The notes below the pieces were generated by a model. That model saw only the letters and a program-made list of their open reading frames with translations. It ran no database searches and had not been told where the DNA came from. The position numbers were made by a program, and so were the translations under genes. A DNA stretch of 38,529 bases. Origin: Bacteriovoracaceae bacterium. GTDB taxonomy: Bacteria > Bdellovibrionota > Bacteriovoracia > Bacteriovoracales > Bacteriovoracaceae. Location: NCBI GenBank assembly GCA_947461145.1, contig CANHJD010000006.1, positions 1 to 38,529 of the forward strand, written 5' to 3'. Position 1 is the first letter of the stretch, and each line of letters opens with the position of its first letter. This document shows, piece after piece, positions 1 to 8,189 of this stretch.

Positions 1-186
1 AAACCCATCTCCACCTTGAAGAAAAATCATGGCATGGTAAGATGAAATGGATTGATCATTTAAAATGATATCGCAGTTTTCTGCAGATCCCACCAATAAC
101 TTGGTCTTTTCTAAAATCAAAGTGTCTTGAACACGTTGATCAAGGCATTTAAGAGTTACTTTTTCACATACCATATTATGTTTCAT
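1..186 (-). CDS. FHA-domain protein, N-terminal fragment (runs off the left edge)
   Basis: This gene is too short for the ORF track. Reading the minus strand from the ATG at 184-186 gives 62 codons that stay open to the window edge. From about residue 20 the sequence matches the start of an FHA phosphothreonine-binding domain: a strand, then VGSAENCDIILND, then SISSYHAMI (the family's G-R/S, S/C-D-I-x-L and S-x-x-H-A pattern). It starts 3 bases after the stop of the TPR lipoprotein gene, so it is the sixth known gene of the TolQ/TolR operon. In Myxococcus, GltG of the gliding machine is, to my knowledge, an FHA protein of the inner-membrane module, so a comparable role is possible. The C-terminal part (transmembrane helix or TonB-like domain) cannot be seen. 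Confidence 0.75.
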   Translation of the reverse strand, partial: MKHNMVCEKVTLKCLDQRVQDTLILEKTKLLVGSAENCDIILNDQSISSYHAMIFLQGGDGF

Positions 187-189
187 AGA

Positions 190-996
190 CTATTCCTGTT
201 TCAGTCTAAGTGAGATGATCTTTTCAATCTTTTGAGAAATCTTTGTCAACTCAGGGGCACCACTTCTTTCTCTTTCATTCATAATCTCCTCTGCTTCTTT
301 ATTTTTTCCTGATTTAAGCATGTATATGGCATAAGAATCAGCAATATCTTCACGCTTCATACTTTCTTTCGGAATTAAATTAAAATATTTCTCGGCACTT
401 AAAAGATCTCCCATAAAAACGAATGCATTAGCCAGGGAGAAATAAATATCAACATCTTTTGTTCCTTCAAATTCTTTAAGAATTTTTATAGCAACTTGGA
501 AGTGACCAAACTGAAGATAAAGCTGGGATAGATTAAACCGAGGAATTTTCGACTTTGGAGCAAGCTTTATAGATTCTTTTAGGTAATCACGCCCCTTCTC
601 CCATTCATTATATTTAAGTTGCACGAGTGCAAGATTATTCAAAAAATGTGCCTTTAATTGAGGTGAGCTTGCCTCTTCAAGCCCCAAGCGATAAAAAAAA
701 TCTGCTTTTGACCATTCGTCTTTCAAGTAATAGCAATTAGCAACCTGCAACCAATAGAGTGAATCCTTTTTAGCAAAATCCGTTTTTAAGGAATTTAGCG
801 TGCTATCAATTTCTCCCGAATAGCAACCGACAACTTTTCTTGATGAGTGAGAGGCCTCCAAACGTTTATCTGACCATCTCATAAAAGACTCATCAGCGAA
901 GGAATCCCATGAGGAATCATTAATTTTTCTTTCAATTCTGCTCGAACTGCAAGAAATAAGAAAAAGCATAAAAAAGACAGGAACTAGATTTGCCAT
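190..996 (-). CDS. TPR-repeat lipoprotein
   Basis: A 268-aa protein with a short hydrophobic signal ending in the lipobox LISC. Cys16 would be the lipidated residue, so it is predicted to be anchored in the inner leaflet of the outer membrane or in the inner membrane. From about residue 80 onward it has tandem TPR-like helices with regular Leu/Tyr/Ala spacing (for example ADFFYRLGLEEA, ALVQLKYNEWEKG, PRFNLSQLYLQFGHF). TPR proteins act as scaffolds, not enzymes. The gene lies 3 bp after the 949-aa TPR gene and 3 bp before the FHA gene. By position it could correspond to the TPR lipoprotein of Glt-type gliding machines (GltE/AglT-like), but the sequence alone does not prove orthology. Confidence 0.8.
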   Translation of the reverse strand: MANLVPVFFMLFLISCSSSRIERKINDSSWDSFADESFMRWSDKRLEASHSSRKVVGCYSGEIDSTLNSLKTDFAKKDSLYWLQVANCYYLKDEWSKADFFYRLGLEEASSPQLKAHFLNNLALVQLKYNEWEKGRDYLKESIKLAPKSKIPRFNLSQLYLQFGHFQVAIKILKEFEGTKDVDIYFSLANAFVFMGDLLSAEKYFNLIPKESMKREDIADSYAIYMLKSGKNKEAEEIMNERERSGAPELTKISQKIEKIISLRLKQE

Positions 997-999
997 AAA

Positions 1000-3849
1000 T
1001 CACTCCCCTTTAGTATCATCCATAATCAGAGCGGTATAAGATGAGAATATTGGATTCTCAACCTGCTCTTGAGAGGCCAGCATGCGACTACCTGTAGTAA
1101 GGTATTCTCCTTTCAAAAGAGATTCCTTAAGACCAAGGCTAAATTTTTCAGAAATGGTTAGAAAATTTGTAGATACTTGCTTCATTGCTTGATGAAAATC
1201 TTTATATGTCAGATCATCCATTCCCATCGGACGCAGCGAAATGATCTTTTTTCCCGCCGAGAGGTAGAGGTTGGAGAAAAGATTTGTAACATTAAGAGCA
1301 AGGTCTAACTGATCAGAATTCATTAAATATTCATAACGAGTTTTAAAGTCTTTCAATCCAACCAGGTAAAGCTCTAGTGATTTATTAAAATCATTTGCAG
1401 AAAAAACTGGTCTATCCCAGATCACTAAATCAGCTATTTCGTTAAATTTAGAATGAGCTTTTTGAAAATCATTTATTTCGGCTAACCAACGTTTCGAAAC
1501 AGGTGTATTTAAATCACCAAGTTCTTTTTTCATGGCATCTTTAAAATTTAAATCTGACTTTTCCCAAAACCATTTCTGCAAAACAAAAGGGTAATCAGCG
1601 ACAAAACTCTCTTGAGAATAATTTCTCACCAGGGAACGGAGATTTCTAAAATCTCCATTTCTAACAAAAAAGTGATAAACTTGGGCAATAGATTTGTGAA
1701 ACAAGTCTATTTTCGCAAGACAGGGTTTATTTTTTTCTGCAATTAATTTTGCTTTATTGCCATCATTTTCAACCAAGGAAGAAGTAACAGCGATTTCATA
1801 AAGTCGACTTTGAAGATCATCCTTAAAGGCGCAATTTTCAGTTAAAAAGAAAGAAGACATTGAAAAGGTTGTTTTAAAATCCTGCAGTCTAAAGAGTCTT
1901 TCCGAAATTTTCACTTGCTCACTTCTTTTAGAAACTCTTTCGTCTTTAGTGAATAACTTATGGGCATTTAATTGCCACTCAAATGTTTTGCGAGTATCAC
2001 CAAGTTCAAGAAATGAAAGTGAAGCAAAATAAGCAGATTGAGATTTAATTTTATCTGTGTAAAGTTCATTGTTATGAATAGATACAAACCCATCAGCTGC
2101 TGAGACTAAATTACCCCTTTTTGCCATTTCTTGATATTCAAGAAAAAGCATATTCCCTAATGTAATCTCGGATTTTTCAACCATGGTGCTGGGTAATTTA
2201 AGGAATCCTGACTTAAACTGGCGGATGAGTGTCGCAAAGTTCTTGGTATCTTTTGCTTCAATATAAAAATCCAATACTTTTGTAATAAGAATATGTTGCT
2301 CACTTATAAGTTCAGGATAATTGTTGTTAAAAGTTGAAAGCAAAGAAATGGCATGAGATGGTTTCTTCGTTTCTAAATAAAGACTAAATAATTTAGGATA
2401 AATCTTTTCACTTTTTTCATGGCGAGGCCAAAGTAAGAGATGATCAGCATAGGCCATCATGAGGTATTTTTGATTTAGCTGCTTATCAAAGACTTCATGA
2501 CTTGTTAGTAAAAGCAAAGAATCAATCGATTTTCTGGCAATAGCTTCATTTTTTGATAGTTTTGACTCAATTATTGCTTTTTCATAGGAGAGGGCCGACT
2601 CAGAATAAAGCTTAACTGAAAAGTAAGTTTCTCCCTTAAAATAAAGGTATTCAGCCTTATTGATAGGGTCTAATGAAATAAGATGGTTGAAAAAATTTAA
2701 GACAATTTCTAAATCATCTTTATTAAATCCCCCCCCACCCTCTTTCATGTTTTTTGATAACTTAATTTGTAAAAAACCAGAGAGTGAGCGAATTTTCTCT
2801 ACGGCTTCATCCTTACGTAAAAACTTGTGTTCTCTTTTATCATTTGAAGCCTTATAAAAGTGAACCAAATGAGAAGAGACTTTATCAAAATCAAAGAAAC
2901 GATTGTAATGGCGATAAAAATCAAGAGATGCAATATAAAGATCTTCTTGGTATTGGATCCACCCATTTTTATTTATGAGTTTTTGAATCGAACCTAATAT
3001 TTCTTCTGTTTCTTTTGCTAAGCCTTTCTCTGAAGTCTTCTGAGACATTGATAAAAGGTAGGTTACTGGATCTTTCTCATTTTTTAGATAGAATTCAAGT
3101 CCCTCTAAAGGTCGATTTGAGTAAACGTAGAAGGTTCCTACGTTATCTAGAACTTGCTCACGAATATTTATATACTTTCTATTTTTTGATAAATTATAGG
3201 CCATTTTTATTGCAGAAATAGCATTGTCAAAATTTCGCGATTTTAGATAGCACCAAGAGAGATTCAAATAATGCTTCGACAGCCAGGTGTCTTCAGACTT
3301 CTTTATGATTCTTTCATAAAAGTGAATTCCATCTTGGTAGCGTTTTTCATTGTAATAATAATCTGCGAGGGCCGTTTCAGCATGGTGCCTTAAAGCATCA
3401 TGAGAATTTGGAATCAAAGAAATTGTTTCGATTAAGTACTTTTCAGTAATATTATCTAATCCATAATCACGAGAATTGAGGGCAAGTGCAAATAAGACTT
3501 CGGCGCGTCTTGGAGAACGAGGGTGATCAGTTAAAATCTTTAATCCAAAATCCCTTGTGGATTGATAATAGGTTCTTGTTTCAATGAAGTACTGCTCTTT
3601 AGGTTTAACCTTTTTCCCCTGATTGAAAGTCTCAAGGAACTCGGAATTATTTTTTTCATGAAGTAATTTTAATTTTTCCGAACGAAGCTCAAGCATACGA
3701 TAAGAAAGTTCAGGGCCCTTTTTACTTGCACGCTCAAGAAGCCGCATTTCTTGGGAAATAAGACCCATAAGTTCAGTCCAGCGTGACTTCCTCATTGATG
3801 AAGAAAAAATGCTAGTAGAAAATATTAAGACTGCGATTAATATGCTCAT
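1000..3849 (-). CDS. Large exported TPR-repeat protein of the TolQ/TolR operon
   Basis: A 949-aa protein starting with a hydrophobic segment (MSILIAVLIFSTSIFSSS) that looks like a signal peptide or N-terminal anchor. The rest is an alpha-helical solenoid with several recognisable TPR units, such as AEVLFALALNSRDYGLDNI, HYLNLSWCYLKSRNFDNAI and AEYLYFKGETYFSVKLYSES. No catalytic motif is visible. The start codon lies 3 bp after the second TolR-like gene, so translation is probably coupled. The size and context resemble the large periplasmic TPR protein of Agl/Glt gliding systems (GltD/AgmU), which links motor to outer membrane; that is an inference. The coding strand contains a run of eight G bases near codons 372-375 (GGGG), odd for such AT-rich DNA and a possible slippage site. 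Confidence 0.8.
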   Translation of the reverse strand: MSILIAVLIFSTSIFSSSMRKSRWTELMGLISQEMRLLERASKKGPELSYRMLELRSEKLKLLHEKNNSEFLETFNQGKKVKPKEQYFIETRTYYQSTRDFGLKILTDHPRSPRRAEVLFALALNSRDYGLDNITEKYLIETISLIPNSHDALRHHAETALADYYYNEKRYQDGIHFYERIIKKSEDTWLSKHYLNLSWCYLKSRNFDNAISAIKMAYNLSKNRKYINIREQVLDNVGTFYVYSNRPLEGLEFYLKNEKDPVTYLLSMSQKTSEKGLAKETEEILGSIQKLINKNGWIQYQEDLYIASLDFYRHYNRFFDFDKVSSHLVHFYKASNDKREHKFLRKDEAVEKIRSLSGFLQIKLSKNMKEGGGGFNKDDLEIVLNFFNHLISLDPINKAEYLYFKGETYFSVKLYSESALSYEKAIIESKLSKNEAIARKSIDSLLLLTSHEVFDKQLNQKYLMMAYADHLLLWPRHEKSEKIYPKLFSLYLETKKPSHAISLLSTFNNNYPELISEQHILITKVLDFYIEAKDTKNFATLIRQFKSGFLKLPSTMVEKSEITLGNMLFLEYQEMAKRGNLVSAADGFVSIHNNELYTDKIKSQSAYFASLSFLELGDTRKTFEWQLNAHKLFTKDERVSKRSEQVKISERLFRLQDFKTTFSMSSFFLTENCAFKDDLQSRLYEIAVTSSLVENDGNKAKLIAEKNKPCLAKIDLFHKSIAQVYHFFVRNGDFRNLRSLVRNYSQESFVADYPFVLQKWFWEKSDLNFKDAMKKELGDLNTPVSKRWLAEINDFQKAHSKFNEIADLVIWDRPVFSANDFNKSLELYLVGLKDFKTRYEYLMNSDQLDLALNVTNLFSNLYLSAGKKIISLRPMGMDDLTYKDFHQAMKQVSTNFLTISEKFSLGLKESLLKGEYLTTGSRMLASQEQVENPIFSSYTALIMDDTKGE
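2729..2736 (-). repeat. Homopolymeric G8 tract inside the large TPR gene
   Basis: The plus strand has eight consecutive C bases (eight G on the coding strand) within the 949-aa TPR gene, flanked by a second short run of three. It encodes part of a Gly-Gly-Gly-Gly stretch. I saw no other G/C run of this length in the window. Gain or loss of one base would truncate the protein. Confidence 0.85.
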
Positions 3850-3852
3850 CTT

Positions 3853-4326
3853 TTAATAATTCCCACGTACGATAAATTTAAATTGTGAAAATCCTGCAAG
3901 TGCCGAATCGTGCATGACCCTTTGCACGATTTGGTAATCCATATCTTTATCAAAGACCAAATTCACAAGGTCTAAATTGACCTTGTGATTTTTGGCCTTA
4001 TACATTGACTCCATCATGGAGCGCTCTTCCTTGAGTTTCTTAGTAAGTACTCCCATTTCACCTGAAGCTGGTAGCCTTCCAATTTCTTTATTATTAAGAA
4101 ACACTTTGGCCTCCTTATTCACTTGCACCACGGGAGCAAATCTAGTCATATGCTTTGAATCTGAATCGGCCATCTCAAGTCCCTTTGTGAGATCCAACTT
4201 CAAATCAGAGGCATTATAACTTTTCAGCAAGAAAACCAGTAGAATAGTCAGGATATCAAGTAATGAAGTGATATCTACATCCACGGCCTCTCTTTCACGC
4301 TTACGATGAAATTTCTTTTTCATCAT
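3853..4326 (-). CDS. TolR/ExbD-type proton-channel partner, second copy
   Basis: A 157-aa protein with the ExbD/TolR layout: a short basic cytoplasmic N-terminus, one transmembrane helix around residues 19-36 (ITSLLDILTILLVFLLKSYN) and a periplasmic C-terminal domain. Asp24 sits at the place of the essential membrane Asp that carries protons in the TolR/ExbD/MotB superfamily. The start ATG overlaps the stop of the preceding TolR-like gene in an ATGA, so the two are translationally coupled. Having two distinct TolR-type proteins beside one TolQ-type protein is the arrangement of the Myxococcus AglR-AglQ-AglS gliding motor. Tol-Pal or TonB systems normally use a single TolR/ExbD. I leave the symbol blank because AglQ and AglS cannot be told apart by eye. 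Confidence 0.88.
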   Translation of the reverse strand: MMKKKFHRKREREAVDVDITSLLDILTILLVFLLKSYNASDLKLDLTKGLEMADSDSKHMTRFAPVVQVNKEAKVFLNNKEIGRLPASGEMGVLTKKLKEERSMMESMYKAKNHKVNLDLVNLVFDKDMDYQIVQRVMHDSALAGFSQFKFIVRGNY

Positions 4327-4784
4327 TTCACTCCTGAATTATCGAAAACAATTTGTTCAAAAAGTTTTTCCTTACTGTCTTTAGACATCTGGGTACTATC
4401 AATAACTGTCACCAGATTCTGAAAAGAAACTTTTGGATCCGCCTTTAGAATCATCGTGTTCTCTGTTGGATTTTGCTTTTTTAAGCTGATGAGATACTCC
4501 TTCATCTCTCCTTTCTTTTCTGTACTGAAAACTTTTGAACGAGGTATCTTTAAACCTGTTTTCACAATCACCTGATCCTTAGTGATTTCAAGTGTTAAAT
4601 TTAGTGGGTCCTTATCCACGGACGTGTCTTTAGAAACTTTGGTCATAGGTAAAGTTGATCCAATTTCATAAACCTCTACAAACTGTGCAGACATAAGAAG
4701 GAAGAAGATAAAGATAAAGACTGAATCCAAAATCGGAACAAGATTTAATTTTTCAGGCTTCTTTAGTTTTCGTCCTACTTTCAT
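4323..4784 (-). CDS. TolR/ExbD-type proton-channel partner, first copy
   Basis: A 153-aa bitopic membrane protein of the ExbD/TolR family. A basic start (MKVGRKLKKPEKLNL) is followed by a helix at about residues 15-35 (VPILDSVFIFIFFLLMSA). It contains Asp20, the proton-carrying Asp of the family. The remainder is the periplasmic domain (about 115 residues), which in this family contacts peptidoglycan or partner proteins. It lies 14 bp downstream of the TolQ-like gene and overlaps the next TolR-like gene. It is expected to form the channel together with the TolQ-like subunit and the second TolR-like protein, turning proton flow into mechanical work across the envelope. Confidence 0.9.
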   Translation of the reverse strand: MKVGRKLKKPEKLNLVPILDSVFIFIFFLLMSAQFVEVYEIGSTLPMTKVSKDTSVDKDPLNLTLEITKDQVIVKTGLKIPRSKVFSTEKKGEMKEYLISLKKQNPTENTMILKADPKVSFQNLVTVIDSTQMSKDSKEKLFEQIVFDNSGVK

Positions 4785-4798
4785 AATTAGTCCTTTAA

Positions 4799-5488
4799 TT
4801 AAGCTGCCTTGTCTGTTTGAACAGTTGAGGCTTTTTTAGTGCCTAGTAGATCAAGAAGCTTTACTGAGTTTTCTTCAATCTCCTGGATCATTTTTTCACC
4901 CTTGGCCATAAGGTATGAGTGAACAACCATAAGTGAGATCGCTGAAATCAATCCTAAGGCCGTCGTATTCATTGCAACGGCAATACCTTCTGCCAATAGC
5001 TGAGCTTTTTGTGAGGCTTCTGCCTGCGCTACAGCTGCAAATGATTGGATGAGGCCTTGGATCGTTCCGAGTAATCCCAAAAGTGTTGAGAGGTTTGCAC
5101 AAAGTGCAAGATAGGAAAGTCTTCTTTCAATCAAAGGGACAGTTTCTAGAATGCTTGCTTCTAGTGCGTCCTGAATTTGTTCCTTTGACTGATTGGCCCT
5201 CTTTAGACCATTCTTCATGACGAAAGCATTTAGCGAACTTGATTCAGTACATACTTGGATTGAATCTTGAACTTGATTTCCAATGACATATTTCTTGATG
5301 TTTGCCATAAGGCTTTTGCCATCAATATCATACTTGAAATAGTTCTTGAGTCTTTCGGCAGCTAACGCAATCCCGATACACCAAACGATAGCAATAATCC
5401 ACATGAAGATTCCACCCTCAACCATGAATCTTGCTGTCCATTGAAGTAAATTTTCTTGGTTAGCAACTTGTGCAGCGACTTGTTCCAT
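4799..5488 (-). CDS. MotA/TolQ/ExbB-type proton channel protein
   Basis: A polytopic inner-membrane protein of 229 aa. The ORF track starts 10 codons earlier, but the internal ATG at 5486-5488 is preceded by a strong GGAGGG Shine-Dalgarno about 8 bases away, so I use that start. It has three transmembrane stretches: about 25-44, 126-153 and 172-194. The family pattern is present in TM2 (LLGLLGTIQGLI) and TM3 (AVAMNTTALGLISAI), where conserved small and Thr residues line the proton path. It is the first gene of operon A, followed by two TolR-like genes. Together they form a complete TolQ/R-class motor. The accompanying TPR and FHA genes argue for an Agl/Glt-type machine over Tol-Pal, as no tolA, tolB or pal is seen here. 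Confidence 0.92.
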   Translation of the reverse strand: MEQVAAQVANQENLLQWTARFMVEGGIFMWIIAIVWCIGIALAAERLKNYFKYDIDGKSLMANIKKYVIGNQVQDSIQVCTESSSLNAFVMKNGLKRANQSKEQIQDALEASILETVPLIERRLSYLALCANLSTLLGLLGTIQGLIQSFAAVAQAEASQKAQLLAEGIAVAMNTTALGLISAISLMVVHSYLMAKGEKMIQEIEENSVKLLDLLGTKKASTVQTDKAA

Positions 5489-5632
5489 ATTAAATCCCTC
5501 CAGGGAAAAGAGAATCAACTCCGCAGAAAAAATCTGTGTTTTGAATTTTTGTAAGAGAATTTTTGATGTGGGACTGTTTCATTTATTTTTGAAACAAGAT
5601 CCAGTCTTGTGGGATTTTTTCAGAAGGAGTAT

Positions 5633-5664
5633 CAACATACGTGCAGCGTGAATAAACGTCCAAC
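5633..5664 (-). promoter_or_regulatory. Conserved bipartite 32-bp element upstream of operon A (copy 1)
   Basis: Read in the direction of operon A, it consists of GTTGGACGTT, nine less conserved bases and TGCACGTATGTTG. It matches the copy at 9699-9730 at 28 of 32 positions with identical internal spacing. It can be seen as two direct TGSACGTWT half-sites 17 bp apart, as a non-standard promoter (TTGGAC, 18 bp, TATGTT), or as part of a conserved 5' leader. No third copy was seen in the window. Confidence 0.75.
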
Positions 5665-5700
5665 AACTTATCTGAAAAAAGTGTGTCCTAATTTTTTCTC

Positions 5701-5728
5701 ATTCTACACTTATAAAAAAAAGTATCAA
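5701..5728 (-). promoter_or_regulatory. Predicted sigma70-type promoter of the TolQ/TolR operon
   Basis: On the minus strand TTGATA (plus 5723-5728) and TAGAAT (plus 5701-5706) are separated by 16 bp. The same two boxes with the same spacing stand at the same place (within one base) relative to the 32-bp element upstream of operon B. Transcription would begin near 5694 and leave a leader of about 205 nt. Confidence 0.6.
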
Positions 5729-5803
5729 TTGAGTTTTCAAAAAAAATGTCATTCTGCAAAGATTCGAAGTGGTTGGTTGGAGTTGCCAAAATATGATGTC
5801 AAT

Positions 5804-5836
5804 GTGCCAAAAAATGCTGGCATGTAAAGTTGGCAC
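5804..5836. other. Inverted repeat after operon B
   Basis: GTGCCAA (5804-5810) and TTGGCAC (5830-5836) form a 7-bp stem with a 19-base loop that contains a further ATGC/GCAT pair. It begins 7 bases beyond the stop of the last operon B gene, so a role in ending that transcript is plausible. No T-run follows on the minus strand, so it is not a textbook intrinsic terminator. Confidence 0.4.
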
Positions 5837-5842
5837 GACATT

Positions 5843-6091
5843 CTATCTTATTGAATCAACGTCCCTTTTCTGGAAATTATCAAAGTTTTTGCGTGAAAAA
5901 AGATCCAATTCAAATCGTCGTCTGCCTCTTTCACGAACAGAGATATCTCCAGGGGCGATCAATTCTCCCTTCACCTCAAGATTGCCAAGATCAAACTTCT
6001 CATATTTTTTATACTGATAAATAACATTTTTATCCTCGGACAAAGCATAAAAAGAAGTTGTTAATAGCCATAAGCTTAGAAAAAATCTCAT
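5843..6091 (-). CDS. Small secreted protein ending operon B
   Basis: An 82-aa protein with a clear signal peptide (MRFFLSLWLLTTSFYALS), leaving a mature part of about 63 residues rich in charged and aromatic residues (IYQYKKYEKFDLGNLEVKGE, then VRERGRRRFELDLFSRKNF). It has no transmembrane segment after the signal and no cysteines in the mature part. Its ATG overlaps the stop of the TPR gene (ATGA), so it belongs to operon B and is very likely a real gene despite its size. I do not recognise the family. By context it should be a periplasmic accessory of the barrel/TPR/vWA module. Confidence 0.75.
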   Translation of the reverse strand: MRFFLSLWLLTTSFYALSEDKNVIYQYKKYEKFDLGNLEVKGELIAPGDISVRERGRRRFELDLFSRKNFDNFQKRDVDSIR

Positions 6092-7464
6092 TGACCCTCC
6101 CTTGATCCTTCAACTTCCTTTAACTCGCAATTAGACTTTAGCCCTAATGAATAATCTCCCAACTCATCTGCCCAAAATGCTCCTTCAAAAGTCCAGAATT
6201 GCTCAAAACGGCTTCTTTTTACATTCGAATAGTCACCACGACTCCGATTGGAGGTAAGATCATGCTTTTCATAAACGAGGTCTCTTTTCCGAGAAATGAT
6301 TTCAAGATTTACTTTGAATAATTCAGAAGAAAAAAAAGGTACGGATTCTAAGAAATTAAAGATATCAGTTTTTGTATTGTAATTAATTTTATTAATCATA
6401 TTCTCTTTCACTGAAATCAAGTGCTTTAACAAATGATACCTTTCGGCCTTGTCTTGGATTTCAAGAATTTTTTTAATTTCCTGATCTATTTTGAAGACAG
6501 TATTAAAATCCAGACTGTATCGAATTTGTTTTTTGAGTCTAGAAATCATTTGCTTTACAAATGGGTCATTATTTTTGGATTCATCCGTTGAATTAAACAT
6601 AAGACCATAAAAATAGTTTTGAGAAGCCCTATTCTTATCTAGCACTTTATAGAGTTCAGTAAATCTGGGACGATAAAATTGATCATATTGCTTCGCAATT
6701 ATTAAACTATCCTCAAAAAGGCATAATCTAAAGTAAGAAAGTGCCGCCAAATATTCGGCTTCTGGAAAGAAGTAGGATTCTAATAATGGAGACTTGTAAG
6801 TGAGTAAAAGCCCAAGAGTTCGATTATAGTCACCAAGTTGATAATAGGCCCAGGCCTTTTCAAGGATGATATAAGGCCATTTATAGGAATTTTTAGTTAT
6901 CTTATCATAGGCATTAATAGATTCTCTAAAATTGCCTTTTTTATAAAGCTCTCTGGCAATCGAGACCTGACAAATTTCAAAAATCATTCGATAGTATCTT
7001 TTTATCTTTACGCTTTCGATCTGATTTTCTTGCTTAACGGAAGAAGCCTTACAACGTTCCAAGGCTTCACTCTCCTTTAAAGATTCCGCTTGATCACCAT
7101 AAATTTTTGACTTCGAAAGCTGAGTCTCAGGAAAATAGCGATGCTCTTCATGAACCTTTTCAAAATAGGACAATGCCTTTTTATATTGTTTGGATTGCGC
7201 AAACCTCCTCCCAAGAATAAAACTGGTTGAGGATGTTGTATATTGCTCTAAAAGTTTTGTCTCATAATCCTCAAGTAATTCAATACCTGTGAAATAGAGA
7301 AGTCGCTCTAATCTTTCAAGATCCTCCTTGGACTTATGCTTATCATATGTTTCAAGAAAATATTCATTAAGGGCAGTGTAATAATATTTATCCTTCTCAT
7401 ATCTTTGAGATAAAGTCTCGCTCATTGCATGAAAACTTAGTATCATGAAGATGAAATATTTCAT
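6088..7464 (-). CDS. Exported TPR-repeat protein of operon B
   Basis: A 458-aa protein with a short signal peptide (MKYFIFMILSFHAMS), so it is predicted to be periplasmic. It contains TPR-like helical pairs: residues 75-110 (TTSSTSFILGRRFAQSKQYK, ALSYFEKVHEEH) and again at about 170-240 (ARELYKKGNFRESINAYDKI, AWAYYQLGDYNRTLGLLL, AEYLAALSYFRLCLFEDSL). There are no catalytic signatures. It starts 9 bp after the outer-membrane barrel gene and overlaps the following 82-aa gene. In Myxococcus the barrel genes gltB and gltA are, as I recall, followed by gltC, which encodes a periplasmic TPR protein; this gene has the same place and type. Its role is likely to connect the outer-membrane module to the motor. 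Confidence 0.78.
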   Translation of the reverse strand: MKYFIFMILSFHAMSETLSQRYEKDKYYYTALNEYFLETYDKHKSKEDLERLERLLYFTGIELLEDYETKLLEQYTTSSTSFILGRRFAQSKQYKKALSYFEKVHEEHRYFPETQLSKSKIYGDQAESLKESEALERCKASSVKQENQIESVKIKRYYRMIFEICQVSIARELYKKGNFRESINAYDKITKNSYKWPYIILEKAWAYYQLGDYNRTLGLLLTYKSPLLESYFFPEAEYLAALSYFRLCLFEDSLIIAKQYDQFYRPRFTELYKVLDKNRASQNYFYGLMFNSTDESKNNDPFVKQMISRLKKQIRYSLDFNTVFKIDQEIKKILEIQDKAERYHLLKHLISVKENMINKINYNTKTDIFNFLESVPFFSSELFKVNLEIISRKRDLVYEKHDLTSNRSRGDYSNVKRSRFEQFWTFEGAFWADELGDYSLGLKSNCELKEVEGSREGQ

Positions 7465-7473
7465 TTTTCAACC

Positions 7474-8181
7474 TTAGAATGAAAACCCAACACTTATTAT
7501 AAGATCTTGATTCGTTTTAAAAGCTTCTGTACCCGATTTCCCATTCCTATCAGGACCAGCTGCTTTGTAATGGTGCTGCATCCATTCAACACCTAAGTGA
7601 ACATTCTCTTTCAGGTGAAATTTTACTTTTGTTTTCCAAACTGCTGCATTTATTTTTTCGCTATCGTAGTTCGACTTCAAATTTGTATCATCAACAGTTT
7701 TTCGATTACTTTCAGCATCTATTTTTGCGAGTCCCGCACCAAAAGACCAATCAAAGTAATATATCTTATTAAATGTGTTTATCTTTCCATAAAAAGGTGA
7801 CCAAATCACCATTGCGCCATAAGACTGATTTAATCTTCGAACAAAAGGGTCAGCACCATTTATTTGTCTTACATTATTCCAGTTTTCATTTGTGGAGTTT
7901 TGATATCTATTATAAAACGCCTCAAGTCCCCACTCCTCGTGAAAGTAAAATCCTGTTTTAAGACTTAAACCATCCGTTTTCTGAAAAGTAGAAGTGAAAT
8001 TAGAAAGGTATCCTAAATCTGCGTAAAACTTATGCTCCTTTTTGAACAATTTATTTTGCAGAACATAGACCTTTTTATCAGGATCAAGCCAAAGGAAATC
8101 ATAAAGTGATTCCTCACCTGAATACACGAGGCTTTGAAAGATGAGCAAAAGGAAAAGTCCAGCAATCATTCTTTTTATCAT
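7474..8181 (-). CDS. Outer-membrane beta-barrel protein (GltA/GltB-like type)
   Basis: A 235-aa protein with a signal peptide (MIKRMIAGLFLLLIFQSLVYS). The mature part has alternating polar and hydrophobic residues typical of beta strands, with many aromatic residues, and it ends in a C-terminal phenylalanine (IISVGFSF), the usual signal for BAM-mediated assembly. The motifs KVYVLQNKLFKKEHKFYADLG and the WGLEAFYN region resemble the small outer-membrane barrel family common in myxobacteria and Bdellovibrio, which I believe includes GltA and GltB of the gliding complex. It lies 8 bp after the vWA lipoprotein gene and 9 bp before the TPR gene. The barrel and lipoprotein probably work as an outer-membrane pair. 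Confidence 0.8.
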   Translation of the reverse strand: MIKRMIAGLFLLLIFQSLVYSGEESLYDFLWLDPDKKVYVLQNKLFKKEHKFYADLGYLSNFTSTFQKTDGLSLKTGFYFHEEWGLEAFYNRYQNSTNENWNNVRQINGADPFVRRLNQSYGAMVIWSPFYGKINTFNKIYYFDWSFGAGLAKIDAESNRKTVDDTNLKSNYDSEKINAAVWKTKVKFHLKENVHLGVEWMQHHYKAAGPDRNGKSGTEAFKTNQDLIISVGFSF

Positions 8182-8189
8182 ATAGTCCC

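Larger units (their letters stand above)
5489..5842. other. 354-bp intergenic region between operons A and B
   Basis: This gap holds no convincing gene; the small plus-strand ORFs in it overlap AT-rich leader sequence and have no family features. It contains, read on the minus strand, a sigma70-like promoter (5701-5728), a bipartite 32-bp element shared with operon B (5633-5664) and a leader of roughly 200 nt that ends in the Shine-Dalgarno of the TolQ-like gene. Its right end has an inverted repeat (5804-5836) just past the stop of operon B. A short CAAGA/TCTTG hairpin (5595-5609) lies in the leader. Confidence 0.7.

Noticed and set aside
5823-5842. Possible sigma54 promoter (TTGGCAC) near the end of operon B
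   Set aside because: The required TTGC-type -12 element is not found at the right distance on either strand; the bases are better explained by the inverted repeat.
5609-6024. Three small plus-strand ORFs (72, 82 and 64 aa) in the operon A/B gap
   Set aside because: They overlap each other in different frames and cover the shared promoter module, the inverted repeat and the 82-aa minus-strand gene; none has a recognisable domain or a good ribosome-binding site.
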